DNA of 64,000 nt. It comes from Heligmosomoides polygyrus polygyrus. Its lineage: Eukaryota > Nematoda > Chromadorea > Rhabditida > Heligmosomidae. The notes below the pieces were generated by a model, which was not told where the DNA came from, ran no database searches, and worked only from the letters and a program-made list of their open reading frames with translations. The stretch covers positions 52,808,676-52,872,675 of the forward strand of contig OX377205.1 in NCBI GenBank assembly GCA_947396885.1, given 5' to 3'. The translations under genes and the position numbers were made by a program. Below, piece after piece: positions 40,754 through 51,540 of this stretch (position 1 is its first letter; every line of letters starts with the position of its first letter).

Positions 40754-40763
40754 AGGGGGGAGA
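40754..40763 (+). other. Polypurine tract of Gypsy 1
   Basis: AGGGGGGAGA directly precedes the 3' LTR, the expected plus-strand priming site. Confidence 0.8.
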
Positions 40764-41096
40764 TGTTAGGCAACCCACTTGATCTAGTTCTGATATCCCT
40801 TAGCCATTTGGTGATTCTCTCTTGACCTTTTGACTGTAAGCGCGATCTCACGATCGTGCGGGTGATGTGGTATATAAGCGGACCGGTATTAGCAGAGGGG
40901 TTCGGATCGCTCATTGTGTTTTATTCTGCGTGTTTCGTTATTGTGCTTTAGATAAAGTTTATTTATTCACTTCGAGTCGACCTAGGAAAACCAGCTGGTC
41001 TGAATCCAGGAATACTTGAAGCTTTGGATAAATCTTCCGCGATTCTGGCACGCCGGTGCCATTGATTATCGCGAGAGTGGGACTAAACCACTTATT
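40764..41096 (+). repeat. 3' LTR of Gypsy element 1
   Basis: Reads identical to 33053-33385 on inspection. Confidence 0.9.
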
Positions 41097-41099
41097 ATC

Positions 41100-41600
41100 A
41101 TACTATCATCATACTATATAATAATCCGCTAAGCGATGAGTCACACTATCGATCGACGACCGCTAAGCGATGAGTCACACTGTCGATCGGCGATGAGTCA
41201 TAAAATAGGGGAAATTACGGGGTACAAATTAAGGCAAGAAATTAGCGGAAAATACCCAGACGGCTTCTACGGGCCTGTGACTCAGTAGACGAGCAGAACA
41301 TATCGGCGACCGTGCATGGCGAGCCGTAGACGTGCCGAAGACGTGCCTGGACATTTAGATGATCATCGACGGAAGGCCTTCACAGCGGGGGAGACAATCG
41401 ATATCGATCAATATTATCGATTTTTTGCGGATGTCGTTCAAGCGGCACGAAACTTCAGCGCTACGGTTAATCGAGATCGCTGAACACGAATCGGAAATCA
41501 ACCAATCGATATCGATCAATATTATCGGTTTTCTGTGGGTGTCGTTCAAGCGGCATGAAACTTCAGCCCTCGGGCTAATCGAGGTCCTGACCGGTGATTT
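41100..41600 (-). repeat. 128-bp satellite, locus C, with flank
   Basis: The flank CGCTAAGCGATGAGTCACAC is duplicated in tandem at 41130 and 41160. The GTACAAATTAAGGCAAGAAA segment and two shortened satellite units (AACTTCAGC at 41451 and 41558) follow the same order as locus B. 41600-41766 contains three short GGTGGTTTTCT(C/T)CCA(A/G)(A/T)TTTA(A/G)C(C/T)GATC repeats. Confidence 0.7.
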
Positions 41601-41766
41601 TCTCCCAGATTTAACCGATCAGGGTGGAGAGGAGGGGGGGGGGTGGGAGACACGCCGGTGGTTTTCTCCCAGTTTTAGCTGATCGGGTGGAGATGTGGGG
41701 ATGGGTGGGACACGCTGGTGGTTTTCTTCCAAATTTAACCGATCGGGGTGGGGAGGGGGTGGGAGA

Positions 41767-42130
41767 CACGCGGGTATTATGACTGCCGAGAAGGCTGCAC
41801 AAGCAGAACAGCTGCTTGAAGTGTTGATCTTGGCTTAGTGGCTCTCTAAGGTCGCGCGATACGCGCAAGTGCGAGACACGCCGACAGGCATGTCGGAGCA
41901 CTTGTTACTTATATTTCAGTTATCATTGTTCTTGTTATGTGTGTTAATTCTTAAATTTGTAACTGAAGAATGAATATATCCAGTTTTATTGATAATTATG
42001 CAAGTATTACAATTAACAGAACAATTATTACATTTGTTGTCATTTCCGAGATTATTTAAAATTTTAATACCATTAACTTTACTCTTAGTAAATTTGTTAA
42101 ATTTATAGCACTGGTTTTCGTTGTAGGGGT
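41767..42130 (-). pseudogene. Penelope-like fragment with Cys motif
   Basis: On the minus strand KILNNLGNDNKCNNCSVNCN then TCIIINKTGYIH resembles the cysteine-rich linker before the GIY-YIG domain of Penelope-like elements. It runs into the GCGCAAGTGCGAGACACGCC tail repeat at 41848-41905. No RT or nuclease remains. 42130-42344 is AT-rich without features. Confidence 0.4.
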
Positions 42131-42344
42131 TAGCAGTGTGTGTCCCTTGAGCAGGCCAGAACAGTTAAGTGTAGAACAAGCCCAAGCTCTACACTGTTAT
42201 GAATTTTGGGGAGATATTTAGTGGGGCTGCCACTGCGTTACCGTAGGTATGTGTTCACCCATTTTGTATTCCTTTAAATGTGAATATTAATATTTAGTTA
42301 AATAATGTGAATGTGGCATATAATTAATCCAAATAAGTCCAAAT

Positions 42345-42580
42345 ATCGCTGGGCCGGAACGACAGATGGAGTCTCCGTGTCACAGAAAGGCTCCCGAGAG
42401 ACCATAAGAAACCACTGGGACGACCGCTAACGCGATGTGCAGACTCATTACCAAGATCTTTCAGAGAGCGGAGTCTGCCTCACTGGATGCAAGCAGCCAG
42501 AGATCGAGCGGTCTGGAAGAGTTGTGGTCCCCGCTGAGAAGACCTCCAGCCGACAAAAGGACCATCAAAGTATCAAAGTA
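42345..42580 (+). pseudogene. 3' remnant of a LINE reverse transcriptase
   Basis: Across frames: KYRWAGTTDGVSVSQKGSRE, then GRPLTRCADSL and HWMQAARDRAVWKSC, the characteristic end of RTE/CR1-like ORFs (RWAGHV, GRPPTRW, ARDR.EW). Short and frameshifted. Confidence 0.5.
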
Positions 42581-42584
42581 AGTA

Positions 42585-43187
42585 AAGTAATGTGTATGTG
42601 TATTTCAAAGGAACGGTTCTTTTGGAACCATAGGAGTTTTCCCCAGCAAACTCCTGCTTTTATCACTCCATCAAAAGAACCCTTTTTTTTGGTGGGTAAA
42701 AGGTGTGGTCCTCCTATTCCTTAATTTCAACAGAACCTATGAATTAGAACACACATTAGAATCAAGTTTTTGGTGAAATAACTGTGAAAGTGAATTTTAT
42801 TATTATAATAATTGTTGTTATTTACATTTTTATAAAAATGGATATTCACTTTTATAAGTAAAAATATAATTTTTATATGTGAATACAAATTTGAATTTTT
42901 TATATATTATAAATAACTTTTATTTTTTGTATATACTAAATAAATTATTTTAAAGTTTTTCATATACATAAATAGAGGAGGGTTGAGTTTGTCACTTTAT
43001 ATAATTATAAATAAATTATTGTTTAATATTTTAAATACATAAGTAGAAGAGGGTAGAGTTTGTAACTATATATAATTAAGTTAAATAGAGTTATTGTTTT
43101 ATAATAAAAGGATATTCGTAAGGTTATAAACAAAGTCTAAAAATTAACGACAACCAATATCAGATATATGATTATAATTATGAATAC
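42585..43187. other. AT-rich stretch, no gene seen
   Basis: Contains a small stem with GGTTCTTTTGGAACC and CAAAAGAACC around 42613-42683 and a 50-base near-duplication (ATATAAATAGAGGAGGGTTGAG at about 42966, TACATAAGTAGAAGAGGGTAGAG at about 43037). Nothing coding. Confidence 0.5.
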
Positions 43188-43200
43188 TATTCAAATTAGA

Positions 43201-43513
43201 AGTTTTGATCGCAACAAAACATCGTTTTGACAGCTCACAACCTCGATACCAGCCAACTGAGACTTAAAGAAACTGATTTGAATTGTTTCTAACAATACCA
43301 TCAGCATAACTGAATCAATGCTGATATCAGCGGCCAGCCCATCCCGGATACGGGTGGGTGTTGATCGGTCCCACGAGGTGTGGATGTTGCGTTCGATCGA
43401 ATGGCGCCGGTGGTGTAATGGCGTAGAGCACTCCCGCCCGGTCAGAGGGAGGTGCGGGTTCGAGTCCCACCTGGCACTAGAAGTTTTGATCGCAACAAAA
43501 CATCGTAGTGACA
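43201..43513 (+). mobile_element. Short element with terminal direct repeats and a tRNA-like module
   Basis: Both ends carry GAAGTTTTGATCGCAACAAA followed by ACATCGT, in direct orientation (43201 and 43480), and ACTATTCAAATTA flanks the whole unit at 43188-43200 and 43514-43526 as a 13-bp duplication. The interior tRNA-like segment lies at 43404-43477. The body has a local hairpin around CATCCCGGATACGGGTGGG (43338-43356). Confidence 0.65.
43404..43477 (+). tRNA. tRNA-like sequence with intact Pol III boxes (SINE module)
   Basis: 74 bases that partly fold as a cloverleaf. Acceptor GCGCCGG / CTGGCAC pairs with one mismatch; D stem GTGT / GCAC; T arm GCGGG / CCCAC with loop TTCGAGT. A box TGGTGTAATGG (43411-43421) and B box GGTTCGAGTCC (43457-43467) match consensus exactly. 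The anticodon arm is irregular: TCCC / GGGA encloses a loop longer than seven, and a U33 position is not clear. I therefore regard it as a tRNA-derived promoter rather than a decoding tRNA. Confidence 0.45.
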
Positions 43514-44106
43514 ACTATTCAAATTAACTATATCTATATTATAAGTAGTATAACTGTATAAAGTATTACAATTTGCATATTAGTTAACATTATGCAGAAT
43601 TAAACAAATGAAGTTAAATGATTAAGTGAGGTGGGATTTGAGCCAAGGAACCAGTTGCTTCTTTAGGACATCAATACGGATACTTCTACTGATTTATCTT
43701 CATCCACGAAAACGAGAGGCGCTTGTGATGAATGCACAATCCGTGATACTGGCCGGATGCGCCTCCCATGCAGCGAGCCTTCCGCGGAACTAGCACTTTG
43801 GAGGCCCTTGAAGAGTATCTAACACTTTTACTGGTTGAATGCACAAAAGTATCAAGTCACTGAAGATCAAAACATAGGACGAAATCGAGGTCGGCTACCT
43901 GCGGCGCACCGTCGATGCCTTTCCTCGGCGTCTTCGCCCCTGCATTCGCAGCAAAGAAGCCCATATAAAATATAAGTGATGCTATTCTGTTTGCTAGATC
44001 ATTGTTGACATTTTGTATATAAACTTATTAAATTTTATAATGTGTTGTCATTTCTAACGTTTATGCTTAGTGCGTCAATACTTTTTACGCACCCTGTATC
44101 TAAATA

Positions 44107-44930
44107 TAATAAAGAGCAAGGTACACATATCATTTGAAACGGGAGTAAACTTTGAAGTCGAGTTACCTCGACAGCCTTGCGTAAGTATTAGTATTATTAA
44201 GATAGAAAAGAAAAATTAACTAATAAATAGATTATAAATATATTTACATTTTTAAGTACATGTAAGTATTTATATAAACACGTATACATATATAGAATTA
44301 TATATTCAAGGACATGTTAATTTTCAGGCTCTTTCTGCGCAAAAAAATGGTCGGAATTTGATAAAAATGACATTAAAAAACCATTTATTCTTTGCCAAAG
44401 GGAAAGATTCATATTGGAGATGATCCCGTAAGCACATGCATATAACAGTAGAACAATTTACACAAATTATGTAATTTTATAAACGAGGGTAGAATTGCCT
44501 GAGGTTAAGATTAAGGCCGTTAAGTCAACAATCGCCGCCATTTTATATGATATTAACGTGGACGAGTTCGATGGGCCAAGGATTGACGATATGTTGGAGA
44601 AAAATGAGACGCTATCGATAGAGGTGTGCTACTAAATAATAAGTTTGTATGTAAGTATTAAATATTTGGCATATTGTTCGATAATTTGTGATTTTAGAGT
44701 GGAATTATAAAACGCGGATCTCTATCCTATAAGAAACAAATTGTTAAAAAGAACGAAGAAGAACAGAGCAAGGTCTTAACTAATATAAGGTGAATATAAA
44801 ATTGAGAGTAAACTTCAATCTTGCTTATTCAAGGTGCAAATGGTCGAAGAACAGTAGGCAAGAAGAATCGAAGAACAACCAGCACCGAAAATTTGAACCA
44901 ATGGACCACAAACAAACCGTCAACTTTTAA
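44107..44930 (+). pseudogene. Spliced gene remnant, FLYWCH-like
   Basis: Exon-like blocks with good splice signals. To 44180 (HISFETGVNFEVELPRQPC, donor GTAAGT). From 44328 after TTTTCAG (ALSAQKNGRNLIKMTLKNHL, FFAKGKDSYWR then TGA). About 44488-44623 (VELPEVKIKAVKSTIAAILY, DINVDEFDGPRIDD). 44698-44789 after ATTTTAG (SGIIKRGSLSYKKQIVKKNE). 44834-44930 after a 44-base intron. The second block fits the FLYWCH zinc-finger pattern up to YWR, where a TGA sits exactly where the family has Cys, one base from TGC. That and an unclear join near 44428-44487 argue for a decayed gene, perhaps MULE-derived. Upstream 43527-44106 shows no gene. Confidence 0.35.
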
Positions 44931-45136
44931 CACGATTTCAGTTCAGTATCGTGAGTTCAATTCTGTTTTCACAATAAATATACGTCAAATAAACTGTCAA
45001 AATCCACTAATTATCAAAACTTCTTTAAAATCCAAAGACTTAACAACGTCAATCAATAAGGCGAACAAAATATATGAAATTGGAACTAGAATGAAGTGGT
45101 ATCGGGTTTCCCTCGAGTTTCCACTGCGGTTTCAAT

Positions 45137-45381
45137 AGAATCAGTTAATAATATATGTAAATTATTTAGAATTCTTAGTTCTTAAATAGTTCTAAACTCA
45201 ATGCCTCAACAACTAATTAGAATTAGACAGAATCATGTGCATATATGAACTCCAAATCACTCAGTATTACAACAACCACAAGTGGAAAACATGTAAGAAC
45301 TAAAACAATGATAGCAATAACATTAAACATGCTTTGTTTCGCCTCTACCTTCATACAAAACATGTTTATAATTAGTCACCC
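45137..45381 (+). repeat. Dispersed 240-bp repeat, copy 2
   Basis: Reverse complement of 19758-19998, with a few substitutions. It ends at AATTAGTCACC. Confidence 0.8.
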
Positions 45382-45419
45382 CGAATAAACCAACAACGTT
45401 AATAGCCGGTCCGGAGAGC

Positions 45420-45600
45420 ATGTCTATGATGGAGCTAACGAAGTGGTGAACGGTTTGATGCCATAGAGTACGCACCAGGTCCTAGATGTTAGCGAATTTT
45501 ATGTTTTACAAAAACCACTTTCCATAGGTCAGTGATGCTGCAAAGTCGCGCGAAGCGCGCAAGTGCGAGACACGCTGTTAGACGTGTCGGAGCACTTGTC
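45420..45600 (+). repeat. Direct repeat with Penelope-type tail, copy A
   Basis: GTACGCACCAGGTCCTAGAT through GGTCAGTGATGCTGCAAAGT and the GCGCAAGTGCGAG tail recur at 48433-48597. From 45600 to 46830 several moderately long frames exist on both strands, but none has a family I can name. A fragment after an ATTTCAG acceptor near 46560 (FENLQKLKHLSLTRN) looks leucine-rich-repeat-like but is isolated. Confidence 0.55.
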
Positions 45601-46834
45601 ACATGTAATCAAAGTGTGGCTTCTTATGTTAATCCATGTGCATTCGTCTCGTTGTTTGCCGTGCTCGAGCTGATCATCGTAGATGACCCTCGTCATTTGC
45701 TGGTCGCGCCTGCTGAAGAGCGTGTTGTTCCGGAGATATGGGTGTACGCTGAGTGCTGGTGGCGGAGTTGGAGGTACTCGCTCAAAGTCGAACAGCTCGA
45801 ACAGCACGTCAAGGTTCTGACGTGCTGCATGTGTCCCATCGAAGGTGCGCATTCGCAGCTGGTTGGCGTGTCAAATCCATAACATGTCTCCAATGTCTTT
45901 GCAGAGTATTATACAGTCCGACTCGTTGAATAACTTTTTCGTTGCACCAATTGGGATGTTTTCCGTTGCAGAGACGTACGGGACAGCATCTCCTCGTGTG
46001 AAGTAGCATTTGCGAGCTCCATACCGCTTGTTGAACTGCGATTTCATCAAGGTTTATGAGTTGTTGCTCGACGAGGTGTTGGTTCGAGGGGTGCAAAAGT
46101 GACGTTCATTGTTTTTTCAGAAGAAGAGTTCTGCAGGTGATCTTGTTCCATCCGGCGATGCGCATGGAGAAGAGCTATAGACAAGAAGAAAGGTCTGTAG
46201 GTTTTCAGACCATGCTCCTCCTCTGAGCTTCGGAAGAGCCCTTTTGAACTTCTTTCCGTGTGCTCATTGGGTCATGTATGGTACGGTGGCGAGAAGAGAT
46301 GCTCAATGCCATCTTCCATGCAAAGCCCTTTGAACCCGACAGAAGTGAACTGTGATATGGTCAGATACAAGTATTTCGGATGTACCTATGTGGCGAAGGT
46401 CTTGCGCTAAGGTAGAAGACTGTTTCCGTGACAAGTCCATACTTCGATTACAACTCCGTCATCGATTCGACGAGCGCTTCAAAAATCTCGAAGGGAAAGC
46501 ACTTAAGCCGTCTTTAATATCATAATTAACACTCGAAATTTTACACAATACAATTTCAGACGCAAATGGCGTTTCTTCGAAAATCTTCAAAAACTGAAGC
46601 ACCTCTCATTGACGCGTAACCTGTCGGCAGAAAATCACTGTAGAATAATCAATCAATCAAAGACTTTAGAGCTTCAGTTCTGTGCTCATAACATGTCTTC
46701 TTCTATGAACGAAGCTGCGCGTGCGTCTCCACACTATCGTAGCCACACCTGGGAAAGAGGAACCTGTTAAGGGGTAAAAAATCACATAAAACGTTGAAAG
46801 ATCAACGATAACCCTTTGCCGAAGCCAGGAGGGA

Positions 46835-47150
46835 GTACGGCGCAAATAGGGTCCGGGGGGGGGGTCACCATGGATAGCCATTAGACCTAACCGAATGCTG
46901 CCGTGGCAATATGCCAGCGCCTGCTACAGTATCCCGAGCTATGTCATTGGAGCTCGTTTTCGTCGTTCAGGGGAGTGCGCACACATGTGTTCTGCGTACT
47001 CCCTGAACGGCTGAACGGCAGAACCAGGCTAGAGAAAGAACTCCAAGTCGGTTAGGTCTAGCCATAAGTGAGATCGTCACCATGTGCTCACTAGTCAGTG
47101 AATATTCGCCTTGGTAGGAAGGCGCGTGCATGTCCAATTCAATCACCACC
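46835..47150. mobile_element. MITE-like inverted repeat with G-tract edge
   Basis: GGCGCAAATAGGGTCCGGGG at the edge matches the 14458-14748 family. Inside, TGGATAGCCATTAGACCTAACC faces GGTTAGGTCTAGCCATA (46871-46892 / 47050-47066), and CGTTCAGGGGAGT faces ACTCCCTGAACG. Confidence 0.55.
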
Positions 47151-47164
47151 TATACATAAAAGTT

Positions 47165-47275
47165 TGCTCGTCGAGTGATCTAACCTAAGTGAGGTACGCC
47201 GCATCATCCACAGCGAGGGCGGTCGAGTGTTCTAACCTCAGTGAGATACGCCTCATCGTCTACAGCGCGGGCAAA
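47165..47275 (+). repeat. Dispersed repeat, partner of 5700-5800
   Basis: Two adjacent copies of TCGAGTG(A/T)TCTAACCT(A/C)AGTGAG(G/A)TACGCC. Confidence 0.6.
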
Positions 47276-47473
47276 AGTTGCTATTGAACGTGGGATGTTG
47301 CTGCAGCAGGGGAAGCGTAGTCCTTTGCTGCTCAACACAACAGCACCTACACGGGTTTCTGAGCATCCAGATTCAGAAGCCGTGCCGCCGACTTCGTACC
47401 ATTAGCATGAGAAAACCACTAAAGGGGTAAGAGTAGAAGGGGTATTTTTAGGGTTCAGAACCGACAGCGACCA

Positions 47474-47640
47474 GGGGCCGGATTCATCAACGACTTACGT
47501 AACTTTAACGGAGAACTGTAAGCGAAAAGCTCAGATAACGCGGCTTATCAAGAGATATGGTGAGCGATAAGCCGCGTTATCTGAGCTTTTCGCTTACAAT
47601 TCTCTGTTAAAGGTACGTAAGTCGTTGATGAATCCGACCC
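47474..47640. mobile_element. GGGGCCGGATTCATC MITE, copy 3
   Basis: Ends as in copy 1. The inner arms CGAAAAGCTCAGATAACGCG / CGCGTTATCTGAGCTTTTCG are perfect, with a short loop. Confidence 0.8.
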
Positions 47641-48432
47641 AAGGAGGGAGTGAGCTGGAGTGGGCATCGGGATGAGGGGAGGGGGGTCGGTAGGGGAACA
47701 ATGAAGCAGGCCAGGAGGTGGCACCAAGAAGGGTTTAGGAAATAAGGAGGGACCAGATGGAGTTACTAATAAGGGGGGGCAGTAAGGAGGATCAGCAAGG
47801 GGACCCATTACCAGTAAAGGAGACCGGATTTAGAAAATGTGACACCGATGTCGCGCAATGGGCGTTCGCTCGTCGTCGTCGTGTCATGAGCGTGGGGAGG
47901 GCTACTTAATTAGGGTAGAGTAGTAAGGAGGATCGCGAGGAGGGGAGGGATCTACCTGGAAGAAAGGACCTGGAAGCGGGACCAGGACGGGGAACCAACA
48001 AGAAGGAAGCCGTAAGGGAATTCATAAGGGGCACAAGGTATCTGCCATATGCACAGACTTTTCATGTTCGACACAGCGACGACTGCGCGCGCTTCTGAGC
48101 TTCTGGATTCGGACGACCGTTCTTCTGAGCCTCTGGACCCAGAAGACGGATCCCTACGTCGCGCAACAAACGTTCTGATTCTGAATCGTGTCATCGACGT
48201 CTGCGTGAACATGGGAGGACCGCTAGTTGTGGCGAAGAAGAACAGTAAGGGAGACCTCTAGGGTGGACCAGTAGAGCGACCAGGAAGGAAAGGAACAACC
48301 TGCAGGAGGGAACAGGACGGGGAAATCAGCAAGAAGAGACCAGTAAGGGATTAATAGTGGAAACAAGGAAGCGGGCTAGGAGTTGAGACCAGAAAGGTGG
48401 GGGAGGAAGGGGGGGGGGAAGACCAGTAAAAG
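47641..48432 (+). repeat. G-rich GGACCAGTAAGG tract with minisatellite relics
   Basis: Degenerate GGACCAG / GGAGGATCAG words throughout, interrupted at 47825-47880 and 48060-48215 by relics of the 42-bp minisatellite (CGTGTCATCGACG, GTTCTTCTGAGCCTCTGGACCC). No gene. Confidence 0.6.
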
Positions 48433-48597
48433 TGGTTGTCTATGAGGAAGGTACCGAAGTGGTGAGCAGCTTGATGCCGATAAAGTACGCACCAGGTCCT
48501 AGATGTTAGAGAATTTTATGATTTCCAAAAACTGCTTTCCACAGGTCAGTGATGCTGCAAAGTCGCGCAAAGCGCACAGGTGGAGCACTTGTTACAT
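48433..48597 (+). repeat. Direct repeat with Penelope-type tail, copy B
   Basis: See 45420-45600. The tail is shortened here (CGCGCAAAGCGCACAGGTGG). Confidence 0.55.
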
Positions 48598-48618
48598 CAG
48601 AAATGGCCTACCTCATCG

Positions 48619-49125
48619 TCAGTTCACCGTCGGGGTAGAGCACACCAGTGCTGCAGAAAAATTTAATTTATTACAACACAAAGCGTTGTGTAGGGATGTG
48701 CAGCATGGCGACCCCAAGCTCCCTATCTGCGCCGAGAGTACGGCCCCTCGATTCTTGACCCTGGTCCAGCTTGACCGCCACGCCGTCTCGCCGCCGGGCA
48801 GGAGCTTGACCGTCGTCTCACCGCCCACCTGCGTCTTTGCGGCCAGAGCGCAGACACGCAGAGCCGTCCACCGCGGGTGGCGTCTAAGGGCCTCTACAGA
48901 GTCTCGCGGCAGCACCCCGAGAACTCGTCCATATCGCTCCCGCCGCAGTGGGACCCACGCTGCCACTGTGGTGGAAGCCGCGGTGCGGACGAGTTGTCGC
49001 GAAGCCGCCGCACGCAAAGCTCCCCGAGGGCTGCCGCAGTTCACGGCGGCTCTCACCCGCAGCGCCAGGAGCTGCGGGTGAGACCCGCCGGAGGGCGTGA
49101 TAGATGAGTGTGCATTATGGTTCAT
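48619..49125 (-). CDS. GC-rich open frame, unknown
   Basis: A 168-codon minus-strand frame in a GC-rich island (AVNCGSPRGALRAAASRQLV, RRERYGRVLGVLPRDSVEAL, ETTVKLLPGGETAWRSSWTR). The opposite strand is also open for 192 codons, so openness is weak evidence. No domain, signal peptide or splice structure is convincing. Inverted GCTCACCCGCAGC / GCTGCGGGTGAG at 49055-49082 suggests a repeat. 49126-50880 shows no gene I can support; a GC-rich patch at 49745-49960 is similar in composition. Confidence 0.2.
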   Translation of the reverse strand: MNHNAHSSITPSGGSHPQLLALRVRAAVNCGSPRGALRAAASRQLVRTAASTTVAAWVPLRRERYGRVLGVLPRDSVEALRRHPRWTALRVCALAAKTQVGGETTVKLLPGGETAWRSSWTRVKNRGAVLSAQIGSLGSPCCTSLHNALCCNKLNFSAALVCSTPTVN

Positions 49126-51120
49126 CTATTCTAAACATTTCTTTAAACGAATCTACATGCTAGGGATATAGTAGGTTGTGCATAATCTCTGTCCATAAAG
49201 ATGCTCGACAACCAACAATATAATCACCGGTAGCGTCGACAAATGGAGGTGTATGGAATCCTGCACTTAAAATGTAACGCAAAAAAGCTTAGCACGATAT
49301 TAGGTAACCTTAATTGCTTGGAAAATCTCTGTGACTTTCCAGTCACAAGTTAGTCATCTGAGGTTTAAGGAAAACCCTTGCACAGAAATGCAACAAGAAA
49401 GCAGACCGTTCTTTTTAGTACAGGTATAACTGCATCGGACGGACCTGTCAAATTAACAAGGCATCGGAGAGAATGCGGTCATCACAAGGGCTAACCACAT
49501 TATCTTCGAGCTGCTTGTCAAACGAGGAAATTTTAGCGGATGTAGATCGACAAAAATGAGAGCAAGCGCAAAATGGCACAGAACTGTTGAGTTATAAGAA
49601 GTGTTCTATTAGATTTCGGGGCTTAGATTCAACAACTCCTAACTTGACTTAGAAAACGCTTCTTTACAAAAAAAAGCGTTCTGCTTACTTCATCTCTGTC
49701 ATTCTTAGAGGTCGTAACTGCTGGCAAAAGTCCGCAGTGTTGCGTACAGCAGCCCTTGCGGCGCCGCACCACCCGCCGTTGTCATGGCGGGTCCGCGGCA
49801 CCCGCAAGACTCTGCTGCCGGCCTAAGGACACGGGTCAACCAGGCGAGCGTAAAGGCGAGAGCGCAGAGAAAAAGACACTCCGGCCGCGATCCCACGGCT
49901 GCCGGCCGAATGAGCTGACTCAGCGCGCGGGTGAAAGTGCTCAGTCGTCGTCTGCTTCTCAATAACCACTAGCAGTCGCGGAGGCGTGTAGTGGAGAAAA
50001 GGATGCAACTTTCGTAGCTTACAGACGTTCCTGATGGTCACGAAACAGACTTATGGTTGCTGCTACGTTTCAGGTGGCACGACAGACGTCAATTAGTGAA
50101 AGTGTACAGAACTTGTAAAAAGAAATTGTAGGAGATACGGCTGGCTCTGCTTGCATAATGCCTAGGGTTTCCAGAAAGCACATGCCGGCGAAGGAAGGAA
50201 AGCATCAAATTTAAGTGGCTCATTGTCATTGGCCGCCATTATTCGCCTTCCTTCGGCAGAACATTTGCGTATATGAACACATGACAATTCTAATGGATCG
50301 GGGAAGTATTGAAAACCCACTTCAGCGTCTTCACTGCCTCTCATCCTTAAGCTTCCTCTCTTCTAGGAGCCTTACGTTTGCTTTTTTTACAAGCGATAGT
50401 GATGGAATATACTCATTTGCATATAGCAAGAAGCATTGAGCAAATCTATTATCTGGCAGTGGAGATCTAGTTGCTGAACAGCACCATATAAGTAAATACC
50501 CTCTAGTCAAGCCTATATACATCACCGCTCAAGTAACTATCAGGATCAGAAGCAATGAAAATTTTTGGCACTCTAGGTTCGACTAACACTGGTTGTCCGT
50601 ACCATTACCAAATGCCCTTGACGTGATATTCTTTTTAAAAATTGAAAAAGGAGATAAGCCTTTATCCCATTGCATAAGCGTTTCTGATAAGACAGATCGC
50701 CTAACCGACGAAATAACGGTCTACGGAGCGCAGTCCTCGAGTTCTCCTATCTCGCCTGCGGTAGAGGTCCTCTAGCACGAGATGCTCCGCTGTCTGGACG
50801 CTAGCGGAACGGTGGAGTGACGCAGCGAGGCAGGAGCGGGATCTCTAATTGAGAGGGTGCCGACGGCGCGACGAAACCGCCAAAGCATGAGTCATGGTTG
50901 ACCCGTGCCCTGTAACCCGCGGGTGGCGCTTCCGGGCTGCCGACTTCGCTGTTTGTTGGCGCTTCGGGACGCTACACTGGAGCGGGCGACGGGCGGCGAG
51001 TTGCTCCCCTCTGCCGATCGCCGATGCTGTCCCCTCTGCGCTTCGCCGGCACTGGCCTGCTCAGGGCTTCTTCGTCTCGAGGTTGGCGTTGCTCTTCACA
51101 CGCTCCAATCGCCCCTCCCC

Positions 51121-51540
51121 CCCCCCCTCCCCAGCAGTCGGGTGTATTTCCGGCCGCGTTGTCGGCGGCTCCAACCGTCAATGTTTGGTGTTTGTTGGAA
51201 TGTCGTCTTTAGAAGACTTAAGGCCTCCGCACACTTCTCCAGCAACCCAGCACGCGGCAGGCAGCAAATTTGCTGCTTAGGCGGCACTCATCCTGAGCTT
51301 TACAGCCCACTCCGTCGCCAACGCGGTTTCATTATCATTATCATCATCAGTTTCCATTCTAGATCCCGTCACGATCAGCTAGATAAAGATTGACAGCAAA
51401 GTGGCTGTCGTCAATCGACAGCGGCAATAATGACTCGAATCATTATTGCCGCTGCTGCTTTGGAGGCAAGAAAATAAGCGGCAATCTCTGCTTCTCTGCC
51501 ATATTATTATTATTTGCTGCTGCTGCTGCTGCTGCCATAC
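51121..51540. repeat. Simple repeats and a perfect hairpin upstream of the aminopeptidase exon
   Basis: A poly-C tract lies around 51110-51131. A perfect 16-bp-arm hairpin CAGCGGCAATAATGA / TCATTATTGCCGCTG is at about 51419-51453. (CTG)n lies at about 51519-51537. Open frames spanning these are repeat-driven. 51541-52200 is probably promoter or intergenic. Confidence 0.65.

Larger units (their letters stand above)
33053..41096 (+). mobile_element. Gypsy (Ty3-type, Cer1-like) LTR retrotransposon 1, apparently intact
   Basis: Two 333-bp LTRs that read as identical, TSD ATCA at 33049-33052 and 41097-41100, two long open frames (gag-protease and RT-RNaseH-integrase plus extra domain), a polypurine tract and a repeat-rich leader. 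The order RT, RNase H, integrase is that of Gypsy/Ty3 rather than Copia. Identical LTRs and open frames imply a recent insertion. It landed at the edge of the satellite/Penelope composite whose right part begins at 41097. Confidence 0.9.

Noticed and set aside
43404..43477. A functional tRNA gene
   Set aside because: Pol III boxes are perfect but the anticodon arm is irregular, one acceptor pair is mismatched, and the segment lies inside a repeat element with target duplications.
45529..46096. Overlapping 95-116-codon frames on both strands
   Set aside because: No recognisable domain, frames interrupt each other, and the region begins with a dispersed repeat.
46560..46660. Leucine-rich-repeat exon (FENLQKLKHLSLTRN)
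   Set aside because: Only one repeat-length match after one acceptor-like site; too short to support.
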